Source: Paractinoplanes maris (GTDB taxonomy: Bacteria; Actinomycetota; Actinomycetes; Mycobacteriales; Micromonosporaceae). Taken from it: 64,000 nt of DNA. A program made the position numbers and the translations under genes. The notes under the pieces are model-generated. The model was not told the DNA's origin and made no database searches. It worked only from the letters and a program-made list of their open reading frames with translations. Every line of letters starts with the position of its first letter. Positions within the stretch are counted from its first letter, which is position 1. Shown here one piece after another: positions 1 to 7,045 of the stretch. The stretch lies in contig NZ_JALPVL010000006.1 in the NCBI RefSeq assembly GCF_023544465.1, forward strand, positions 372,001 through 436,000, in the 5' to 3' direction.

Positions 1-236
1 TCTGGTGGCCTCCGCGCCATGCCGACTCGGCCTCGTTGATCTGTGGCTGGGGCCTGCTCGCGGCCATCCTGCTCATGCCGACCACCCGATTCGGCTATCT
101 GCTCTACCCGCTCGCGTTCTTCGTCTGGGCGGCCGCCCTGCGCCCACCTCTGGGGAAGCACAAGCCCGGCCCGGCACTCAGCAACCACACAGCCACAAGC
201 CGCCCATTGGATGACACAGCCTTGTACCGTCTGTGA
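1..236 (+). CDS. Membrane glycosyltransferase C-terminal fragment (GT87-like)
   Basis: An open frame enters from the left edge (first full codon at base 3) and gives 77 residues before TGA at 234-236. The visible part has a strongly hydrophobic stretch rich in Leu, Ala and Phe (from GWGLLAAILL to YLLYPLAFFVWAAAL), typical of the last one or two membrane helices of a polytopic protein, then a short hydrophilic tail. The pattern resembles the ends of actinobacterial GT87 (DUF2029) glycosyltransferases, but the catalytic part is outside the window, so the family is a guess. The next gene starts one base after the stop. Confidence 0.5.
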   Translation, partial: WWPPRHADSASLICGWGLLAAILLMPTTRFGYLLYPLAFFVWAAALRPPLGKHKPGPALSNHTATSRPLDDTALYRL

Positions 237-237
237 G

Positions 238-657
238 ATGCAGATGACCTGTCCGAAGTGTCACGGCGACATGCGAGTGTACGAGCGCAGCGGCGTCACG
301 GTCGATCAGTGCACCGAGTGCCGAGGGATCTTCCTTGACCGCGGTGAGCTCGAGAAACTGTTCGAGGCCGAGTCGAGCTTCAACACTCGCCAGGCTCCGC
401 CCCAGTCGGCACCGCCGCGTCCGGCTGCGGCCCCGCCGGCGCCGGGTTACGGCCCGCCCCAGCCCGGTGGTTACGCGCCGCCGCCGCCTCCGCCCGCGCC
501 GGGCTACGGCCAGCCGACCCACGGCTACCCGCCGGCCGCCGCCCCGGGCCACTACGCCCCCGCGCCCGCCGCCTACGGTCACCACGGCCACTACCGCCAG
601 GGTCACCACGGCCACTACAACCGTCGCAAGAGCTTCCTGCACAACCTGTTCGACTGA
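238..657 (+). CDS. Zinc-ribbon (zf-TFIIB type) protein with Pro/Gly/Tyr-rich tail
   Basis: This 139-residue protein begins with MQMTCPKCHGDM and has a second pair in QCTECRGIFLDRGELEKL, giving a CPxC...CxxC zinc ribbon of the zf-TFIIB type in residues 3-45. The rest is low-complexity Pro, Gly, Ala and Tyr (GYGPPQPGGY-like repeats) and ends in a His/Arg/Lys-rich stretch. Proteins of this kind are common in actinobacteria, and their function is unknown; zinc binding is inferred from the cysteines. Two in-frame ATGs (238, 244) compete. Neither has a strong ribosome site, and 238 was chosen as the first after the upstream stop. Confidence 0.75.
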   Translation: MQMTCPKCHGDMRVYERSGVTVDQCTECRGIFLDRGELEKLFEAESSFNTRQAPPQSAPPRPAAAPPAPGYGPPQPGGYAPPPPPPAPGYGQPTHGYPPAAAPGHYAPAPAAYGHHGHYRQGHHGHYNRRKSFLHNLFD

Positions 658-671
658 GGTTCGCGGGCGAA

Positions 672-704
672 CCCACCGCCGGCCCCGTGCGGGCGGGCGG
701 TGGG
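672..704. terminator. Hairpin between convergent genes
   Basis: A perfect 9-bp stem (CCCACCGCC with GGCGGTGGG) encloses a possible inner GCCC/GGGC stem. It lies between the stops of the zinc-ribbon gene and the leftward immunity/deaminase gene, so it can serve both. There is no poly-T run, which is usual for high-GC actinobacteria. Confidence 0.5.
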
Positions 705-716
705 TGACCCGCGTGC

Positions 717-1922
717 TCACCACGACCCGTCGTCGCGGATCCGTCGCGCCGGCCCGTCGCCCGTGAGCAGTCCGGTCAGCGCCTCGTCGAGCGTGCTGCC
801 GACAAACCACTCGCCGGCCTGGTCGAGGACGAAGACCCGGCCCAGCTCGTCGATCGCCACCACCGCGTCGCCGCCCTCGGTCCCGATGGGGAAGAGCGGC
901 ACCCCGATGACCTCGGCGAACTCGTCCAGCGCGGCCCACGCATAGGCTCCCGGCTCCGGGTCGAGCCGCAGGAGCCGGATGGCCCGCCGCAGCCCGGGTC
1001 CGCGCCGCGCGCACCGGACCCCCGGGAAATCCGCCACCGCGACCCGCGCCGCCTCGAACGGCCGCAGCCGTCCACCGGAGGCCGCCACCGCACGCTCGAT
1101 CGCCGCCCCACCGAGTGATCCGGTCCCCGGGCCGATCCATCCGCCACCGGCCAGCGCGCGCGCCACCTCGTGCGGGAAACGCCCGGCCACCGGGATCCGG
1201 TCCGAGCCGTGTTTCCACTCACTGGTGAACGCCCGGTCCGACCACGGCAGCACCGCGAGATCCACGAGCACGCTGATGCAGGTCTCACACGGGCGGAACT
1301 CCTGCCCACCCACGGGGTCGCCCTGGTCCCGTACGAGAAAAGCGGCGAAAGCGGCCCCGGCCAGCCAGGCCCTCGCCTCGTCGAGGTCGATCTCGTGCCC
1401 GCGGGCGCGCGACGCCTCATGCAGCGCGTCGGAAAGCGCGATCACCTCGGCGTGCCGCTCGGCCCCGCGCACCCGAGCCTGCGCACCCACCATCTCGAGG
1501 CGCTCGGCCACCAGCGGATGGTGGTGGATGCCCTGGTCACCCTTCGCACCCTGGGCGCGATACAGCCGATCACCCACGGTGAGATGGGCAACGGTCGTCG
1601 GCGCGGGCCGGCGCCGGGTCAGCCGGAGCAACGAGATGGCCGGATCCACCGTGCCCGGCGGGGTCGGACGGCGATCGCGATAGATCGTGGCGATCTCCTC
1701 CGGCGGCACGCTGGGCCAGGTGGAGAGCACACCCGTCTCGCGATCGATCACCGTGCGTGCGCCATCGCCGGGCACGGAGAGCACCGTGGACGGCTGGCGC
1801 GTCCAGACCACGTAGCCGAGATCGAACTCGGCCAGCATCGGCTCACACCCGTATCCGCGCTGCTCGGACTCGTTGAGCGCCCAGCGCGCGGCGATCTCCT
1901 CGGCCTCCGCCCGTGTGATCAC
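717..1922 (-). CDS. Tri-domain protein: Imm35/YrhB-like, YwqJ-type deaminase, SUKH-3
   Basis: The 401-residue protein starts at GTG 1922, with a GAGAGGGGAC ribosome site just upstream. Residues 1-85 (AEEIAARWALNE..., VIDRETGVLSTWPSVPPEEI) resemble the YrhB/Imm35 immunity fold. Residues 140-230 carry the zinc-deaminase signature HAE (157-159) and PCETC (211-215), as in the YwqJ-type deaminases of polymorphic toxin systems. Residues 230-395 (WKHGSDRIPVAGRFPHEVAR... to VFVLDQAGEWFVGSTLDEAL) resemble SUKH-3 immunity domains. Known family context: these domains occur in bacterial toxin/immunity loci. There is no secretion signal or WXG domain, so a cytoplasmic, immunity-like or regulatory role is more likely than a secreted toxin. 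It is convergent with the zinc-ribbon gene and diverges from the toxin cassette starting at 2030. Confidence 0.75.
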   Translation of the reverse strand: MITRAEAEEIAARWALNESEQRGYGCEPMLAEFDLGYVVWTRQPSTVLSVPGDGARTVIDRETGVLSTWPSVPPEEIATIYRDRRPTPPGTVDPAISLLRLTRRRPAPTTVAHLTVGDRLYRAQGAKGDQGIHHHPLVAERLEMVGAQARVRGAERHAEVIALSDALHEASRARGHEIDLDEARAWLAGAAFAAFLVRDQGDPVGGQEFRPCETCISVLVDLAVLPWSDRAFTSEWKHGSDRIPVAGRFPHEVARALAGGGWIGPGTGSLGGAAIERAVAASGGRLRPFEAARVAVADFPGVRCARRGPGLRRAIRLLRLDPEPGAYAWAALDEFAEVIGVPLFPIGTEGGDAVVAIDELGRVFVLDQAGEWFVGSTLDEALTGLLTGDGPARRIRDDGSW

Positions 1923-2029
1923 CGTGACCGTCCCCTCTCGAAGCGTGAACCCGATCGCCCGTGGCGACGTTCGCAGATTGAAGTTAACCGAACACGCAAA
2001 GTCCCGACACGGACGAGGGGTGTGGCCCG

Positions 2030-2455
2030 GTGGCTGTTACGGCGAACCGCGACACGAACCGCGAACTGCGCGACCGGCTCGCGGAGGTGCACGAGCGATA
2101 TACCCGTCTGCGGTCCGATCTGGACGACCTTCAGCGTCGTCTGGACGCCGTCCGCATCACCGTTGTCTCGGCGGACGGACTGGTCCGGGTGACAGTGGGC
2201 CCGCGCGGCGAACTGATCGACTTGAAGCTGATCCGCCGGGCCACCCGGAACATGGACAGCGAATACGTCTCCCGGACCATCGTCTCGACCGTCCACACTG
2301 CATCCCAGCGCGCCGCGGAACGCGTTCAGGCTTTGATGGGCGACTATCTCCCGGCTGATTCCGGAGCCCTTCGCTATCTCCGCGACAACAACTTCGGCTC
2401 GCTGTTCGGACGGTCCGACGAGATCGTCCAGGATCTGGCCGGCCGTCATGAATGA
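2030..2455 (+). CDS. YbaB/EbfC-family protein (EspL-like), first gene of toxin cassette
   Basis: This 141-residue protein starts at GTG 2030 (GAGGGG about 11 bases upstream). An N-terminal helix (RLAEVHERYTRLRSDLDDLQRRLDAVR, a likely coiled coil) leads into a YbaB-type core (ITVVSADGLVRVTVGPRGELIDLKL). YbaB/EbfC proteins are small dimeric nucleoid-associated proteins. A paralogous group, which includes mycobacterial EspL, sits beside type VII secretion substrates, and that is the context here. The stop overlaps the start of the EspC-like gene by 8 bases, so the two are translationally coupled. A chaperone or secretion-accessory role is inferred from context; DNA binding cannot be excluded. 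Confidence 0.8.
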   Translation: MAVTANRDTNRELRDRLAEVHERYTRLRSDLDDLQRRLDAVRITVVSADGLVRVTVGPRGELIDLKLIRRATRNMDSEYVSRTIVSTVHTASQRAAERVQALMGDYLPADSGALRYLRDNNFGSLFGRSDEIVQDLAGRHE

Positions 2456-2783
2456 CGCCCGGCTGCGGCTCGACGCCGAGGAGGCTCTCGCGGGGTCGCA
2501 CGCTCTCAGCGCGGCCGCCGAGGACCTCGGCGCGCGCCGCAACCGGGCCGGGGCCGAGATCGCCGCCGCCAGCTCCGCGACACCGTGGGGCCGCGACGAG
2601 TACGGCCAGTCCTTCGACAAGCACTACCGCCCGTTCGAGCAGCAGGTTCTCGACGCCTGGCAGCAGCTTGCGGCCTACCTGTCGGGGCTCAGCGACGCGG
2701 CGGCGCAATCCGTGCGCGACAACCTCGAGGCGGATGCCGACGCGGCGCGGCGCGTCCACTCCGCGTACCGGAGCCGGTCATGA
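2448..2783 (+). CDS. Small ESX/EspC-like type VII secretion-associated protein
   Basis: This helical 111-residue protein has a helix, a short break at TPWGRDEYGQSF (about residues 45-56), and a second helix (FEQQVLDAWQQLAAYLSGLSDAA). That arrangement and the WG-D-YG motif match the EspC-like 'type VII secretion target' family, which forms helix-turn-helix partners for larger secreted effectors. It starts inside the YbaB-like gene and its TGA (2781-2783) overlaps the ATG of the large toxin gene (2780), so the three genes are coupled. The likely role is as heterodimer partner of the toxin N-terminus for export. No catalytic residues are seen. Confidence 0.75.
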   Translation: MNDARLRLDAEEALAGSHALSAAAEDLGARRNRAGAEIAAASSATPWGRDEYGQSFDKHYRPFEQQVLDAWQQLAAYLSGLSDAAAQSVRDNLEADADAARRVHSAYRSRS

Positions 2784-5700
2784 GCGTGCTGCCCAGCCCC
2801 GTCCCCCACCCGCTCGAGTTCAGCCCGTTCGACGTCCCGGCCTGGGCCTACGAGGCGCTCGAGTGGGTGGTCGGCTTCGACTGGCCGGCCGGCAACGAGG
2901 TCGCCACCTGGGACGTCGCCGACCGCTGGTTCCTGCTCGCTACGTCGCTGGCCGAACCCAACGAGGCCGCGATGTCGGCCGCCCATCGCTTCCTCTCCGG
3001 CTACGGCGGCGCGGGCATCACCGCCGACGGCTTCGAGAACGCCTGGCACCTGGTCGCGGGCGACGAGAACGCCCCACTGCACGACCTGCTGCGGGTGTCC
3101 GGCGAGCTCGGCAAGCTGGTCGAGGGCTGCGGCGCCGACATCGAGGCCGCGAAGCTCGAGGCCTGGATCGAGATCGGCATCTTCCTCATCGAACTCGTCG
3201 GTATGGCCGTCACCGTCGCCTTCACGCTCGGCGCGGCGTCCCCAGCGGCGGGCGGCCTGATCGTCGCCACCCGGCTCGCCATTCAGCAGATCTTCAAACG
3301 CCTCGTCGAGCAGCTGGGCACAAAGGCGCTCAAGCAGACTGCCGGTCGCACGGTCAAGCAGCTGGCCGCCCGGGAAGGACGGCGGAAGCTGGCCCGGCAG
3401 GCGCTCGGCGAGGGCTTCGACGAGGCCCGCGAGGAGATCGCGACCAACGGCGGCATCCAGCTCTACCAGCAGTCGACCGGTCGCTCGGACGGTTTCGACG
3501 CCGACAACCTGGGGCGGGCGGCGCTGGCCGGGTTCGCCGGCGGGGCGGCATCGAGCGGGTCGCAGATCGGGTCGCACGGCCACGGCGGCGTCCTGCGCGG
3601 GGCCGGCGGCGAGGTCATGGCCGAATTCGGGGCGGCCGCCACCTTCGGTCAACTGCCCGATGCCGCGGGGCTCGCCAAATCGGCTACTTCGGGCGCGGCC
3701 GGCTCGGCCGTACACGGGCTCTCCACCGTCGACGTCAGTCACCTTTCGCAGCTCGACGGCGATTTGGTCGCGCTGGGCGGGGGTTCGGCATTTGGGAGTA
3801 CGACGGTAGGGGTCGACCTGTTCGGCGGAGGAGCCGTGGACATCGGGTCACCCGCGAGTACCGCGCCTTTCCCGAACGCAGACGAAGCTGCATCACTCCC
3901 CACGGCCGCCCCGACCGATCCCGTCGATGCCCCGGTTCAGCCGACACAGGCTCCAACCGCCCACTCGCCCTCCATCCCCGCAGAGTCACCGTCACCCTCT
4001 GGTCTGTCGCCGTCGTCTCCCACTGACTCCCCGGCACAGCCATCGCCACGCGACTCCCTAACCACGCCACCGCCAACCGACTCCCTGGCCACGCCATCAC
4101 CGGCCGACTCCACAGTGCAGTCGTCACCGGCCGGCTCCCCAGCTCCGTCGTCGCCCGTCGATTCCCCAGCCACTTCGCAGACCTCGGCACCCAGCGCGAC
4201 CTCTCCATCAACCCCCTCGCCTGCGCCCGCCCCGGCACCACTACCGCAGGCCCCACTCAACTCGTCGGACGGATCGAGCGTCCTGGCCTCCACCGCGACG
4301 GTCGGTTTCGCCGATTCCCTCACCACCGCTGCCACTGCGGCGCCGCCTCAGGTCGCCTCACCCATCACCCCCACCACCAGTGATCCACCCACGCCCGGCA
4401 TCAACCCGGCCGGCCTGGTCACGCCACGAATGAAGTCACCCGCTTCTCCGGCGACGAGTTCGCGGTCTCCAGCCCCAGGTTCGCTTCCTCCAGCTAGAGG
4501 CTCGCGGTCTCCAGCTCCAGGCTCGCCGTTCCTAGCTTCGGCCCCAGGCGCACGCTCTACCGCTGCCAGCTCGCCGTTTCCAGCTTCGGCCCCAGGTTCG
4601 CGGTCGCCGGCTCCGGGTGCGCGCCGCAGCTCACTGTCCGATCTGGAGCGCATCGCCGACGCCCTCGGCCCACGGACAGTTCCGCGCCAGCCGGCCCGCC
4701 GATATTGCGACCCAGCCGTCCCCGACACCACCGCCCCGCCTCGCCGCACCAACGCTCCCCGCCACGCCTCCGCGCCGTCCCCCCAGCCGGAGGTCCGCGA
4801 CGAGCGGGCCTACTTCGGCTACGTCGAGCACGCCCGGCAGACCCACGAGCAGAACCGGCGCGACGAGTACGCCACCTATCTGAATGCCATCGCCGAGGAC
4901 AACCGCTCGAAGATCGTCGACCTGGGCTTCCGCGCCGACGACGCCGCCCGGCTCGGCTTCACACTGCGTGAAGCGCAGTACCGGCGCCAGGCGCGCGAAC
5001 TCAGCGAGATCGTCGCCGAACTCGACGACCAGGTCACCCAGGTCCGGTCGGGCGAGTTGGCGCCGGCCCGCGTCGAGGTCGACCCACCCGAGTGGGCCCG
5101 CATCAACGCCGACGTCGGCAACCTGGCCCCCGGCGGCGTCCGCACCGGCGAAGGCTCCGCGCTGGACGGCTTCACCGGCCGCCCCCCGATCGACCGCACC
5201 CGCCACTACAACGTGGTCGGCGGCCTCCGCCCCCCGCTGGCCGTACACCAGATCGACATCGAGAACGCCGTCCCCCGCGACCACAGCGGCAACGTCTCCC
5301 GCCTACCCGACCCCCGCGAAGGCACCTGGTTCCGCCTGGCCAACGACGGCGGCCCCGCAGCCGACCCCACCCGGGGCCTGAACTGCGTAGACGGTGTCCT
5401 GGCCCTGTTCGACACGTACATCCACGGCCGCCCGCGGGTGTCCGCCCCCCGAACCTTCGACGTCTACGCCAACGGCAACCCCGACCGCCCCTTGGGCGGC
5501 GAGACGCAAGGCATCCAGCGAATCCGAGTAGCCACCGGCGGCGACTTCCAGAGCCTCTGCCCCCACCTGGGCGGCTCCGACCCAGCCCAGTCCCAACCCG
5601 CGATGGACCTGGCCGTACAGAACCTGACCAACCACCTGCTCAACACAGGCCATGGCGCCTACGCCTTCTTGGTAACCGACCTGGAGGGCGGCGGAAGCCA

Positions 5701-6715
5701 CTCGTGGGCAGCCCTCAACCACCACGGCACCGTGCTCTTCGTAGACCCCCAAATAGGCCGAATAACCGAAAACACCCCCCTGTACCGCCACCACGGAGTC
5801 CCCACCCCCATCAACATCGTCTCCCTGGAAGCCCTGGTAGTAGACGCCGCCGGCACCCCCACCCCCCTCCCACACCACGGCCCCGGCACCTGGTCAGCCA
5901 TCCCCACCGGGGCCGATCACGGCGGAACTCAACCAGCGTTCGCAACGCTGACCACCGATCAGCAGGAGACTCTCCTCGCTTCCACCGCTGAGTCCCACCG
6001 CGTCGCCGCCCGCGTTTCCAGCGACCTTCACGCCGTGACGAGCGCTGTCAATCAACGGACGCGACTGGTGGATGAGCAGAACAGGGTGAAATCGGCTGAA
6101 AGTTTGAGCCGGAAGTTCTTGGAAGCGTTCGAAACGGAGAACGTCGATCTGGACGAGTTCATCCGACGAGTGAAGGACCGCGTTCGCTTCTCGGTCGAGA
6201 CGCCGGAAGACGACTACGGAGCAACAGTTGTCCAGGTACTGGCGAAGCTAGATGAGCTCGGGTATCGAAGAACAGGCGCCGCAAGCTTCTGGTCGGATCG
6301 AGGAAGGCACAACGGGCTCAACGTCTGGCTCACCACGCCCAGCGGCTTCCGGATCGAAGTCCAGTTCCCCACGCCGCTCTCGCACACGGTAGGAAAGAAG
6401 ACGCACCACAGTTACGAGGTCCTACGCCTCGGCCATAGCGCTGCCTACGAACGAGTCAACGCCTTCCTCGAAATCCTGGCGATCAACAAGCGCTTCGATA
6501 TCTACGCTCACCAGCCCGTTGACCTGCATCTGATTACTGGAGTCAAGACAAAGGAGAGCACGTTGGCTGCTTGGTTCCGTGCGGATCCGGCAACATTGGC
6601 TCAGTACAAAAAGGACCTTCGCACCCGCGGCATCTCGCTCAACGACGATCTCCAGCGGCACGGCCTCGGGTCGGATGACGTACCCGGCCTCGACGAGATG
6701 GGCCTGAGCGCATGA
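2780..6715 (+). CDS. WXG100-like polymorphic toxin with tandem Tox-PL1 and RelA/SpoT-like domains
   Basis: The 1311-residue protein starts at ATG 2780, overlapping the previous stop (ATGA). Residues 1-130 (PLEFSPFDVPAWAYEALEWV...) match the helical WXG100-like/CpnT N-terminal domain that targets type VII secretion. Residues 130-370 are Ala/Gly-rich, with a hydrophobic stretch near 135-170. Residues 374-614 are a disordered Pro/Ser/Thr repeat linker. Residues 860-1040 fit Papain-fold toxin 1 (protein glutamine deamidase): NCVDG with Cys869, GSHSW with His974, VDPQ with Asp989, a complete triad. After a helical linker, residues 1125-1270 hold KDRVRF (1132-1137), GRHNGLNVWL, EVQFPT (1193-1198) and THHSYE (1208-1213). 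This order resembles RelA/SpoT-fold synthetases and related toxin tips, though the classical motifs are degenerate. The 3' part uses more A/T-ending codons than the 5' part. Export and toxicity are inferred from family knowledge. Confidence 0.82.
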   Translation: MSVLPSPVPHPLEFSPFDVPAWAYEALEWVVGFDWPAGNEVATWDVADRWFLLATSLAEPNEAAMSAAHRFLSGYGGAGITADGFENAWHLVAGDENAPLHDLLRVSGELGKLVEGCGADIEAAKLEAWIEIGIFLIELVGMAVTVAFTLGAASPAAGGLIVATRLAIQQIFKRLVEQLGTKALKQTAGRTVKQLAAREGRRKLARQALGEGFDEAREEIATNGGIQLYQQSTGRSDGFDADNLGRAALAGFAGGAASSGSQIGSHGHGGVLRGAGGEVMAEFGAAATFGQLPDAAGLAKSATSGAAGSAVHGLSTVDVSHLSQLDGDLVALGGGSAFGSTTVGVDLFGGGAVDIGSPASTAPFPNADEAASLPTAAPTDPVDAPVQPTQAPTAHSPSIPAESPSPSGLSPSSPTDSPAQPSPRDSLTTPPPTDSLATPSPADSTVQSSPAGSPAPSSPVDSPATSQTSAPSATSPSTPSPAPAPAPLPQAPLNSSDGSSVLASTATVGFADSLTTAATAAPPQVASPITPTTSDPPTPGINPAGLVTPRMKSPASPATSSRSPAPGSLPPARGSRSPAPGSPFLASAPGARSTAASSPFPASAPGSRSPAPGARRSSLSDLERIADALGPRTVPRQPARRYCDPAVPDTTAPPRRTNAPRHASAPSPQPEVRDERAYFGYVEHARQTHEQNRRDEYATYLNAIAEDNRSKIVDLGFRADDAARLGFTLREAQYRRQARELSEIVAELDDQVTQVRSGELAPARVEVDPPEWARINADVGNLAPGGVRTGEGSALDGFTGRPPIDRTRHYNVVGGLRPPLAVHQIDIENAVPRDHSGNVSRLPDPREGTWFRLANDGGPAADPTRGLNCVDGVLALFDTYIHGRPRVSAPRTFDVYANGNPDRPLGGETQGIQRIRVATGGDFQSLCPHLGGSDPAQSQPAMDLAVQNLTNHLLNTGHGAYAFLVTDLEGGGSHSWAALNHHGTVLFVDPQIGRITENTPLYRHHGVPTPINIVSLEALVVDAAGTPTPLPHHGPGTWSAIPTGADHGGTQPAFATLTTDQQETLLASTAESHRVAARVSSDLHAVTSAVNQRTRLVDEQNRVKSAESLSRKFLEAFETENVDLDEFIRRVKDRVRFSVETPEDDYGATVVQVLAKLDELGYRRTGAASFWSDRGRHNGLNVWLTTPSGFRIEVQFPTPLSHTVGKKTHHSYEVLRLGHSAAYERVNAFLEILAINKRFDIYAHQPVDLHLITGVKTKESTLAAWFRADPATLAQYKKDLRTRGISLNDDLQRHGLGSDDVPGLDEMGLSA

Positions 6716-7041
6716 CAGAGACATTCGCCTACAAAGCGATTCTGAGAAGCGACGACCGGTCGACCATCACGAGCTTGATCGCCTACCAACCCGGCGAGCA
6801 AGCTCTCCGTGCGGTGCTCTGGAGTGTTCCACGCCAGCAATGGATCTACGCACCGCATATCGCCGCACCGATCCTCTACGACGATCAAGAACAGGACCGT
6901 GGTCGCCCGGTTGATCGCCGGACAGCCGAGCAGATCTCACAGGACGTCCTTCAGACTGAACTACCCAGTGAGAGCGAACTGACCGAGATGTCCGAAGAGG
7001 GCGAACGCAACGGCTGGAACTACGGACCTCCTCGATCGTGA
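6712..7041 (+). CDS. Putative cognate immunity protein of the upstream toxin
   Basis: This 109-residue acidic protein starts at ATG 6712, overlapping the toxin stop by 4 bases (ATGA). I do not recognise the family. It begins with beta-strand-like segments (FAYKAILRSDD, EQALRAVLWSV, QQWIYAPHIAAPILYDD) and ends in a Glu/Ser-rich tail. Position is the main evidence: a small acidic protein coupled directly to a polymorphic toxin is usually its antidote. Like the toxin tip, it has lower GC than the surrounding genes, fitting a tip-plus-immunity module exchanged together. Its stop lies 4 bases from the dnaB stop on the other strand. Confidence 0.6.
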   Translation: MTETFAYKAILRSDDRSTITSLIAYQPGEQALRAVLWSVPRQQWIYAPHIAAPILYDDQEQDRGRPVDRRTAEQISQDVLQTELPSESELTEMSEEGERNGWNYGPPRS

Positions 7042-7045
7042 GTCG

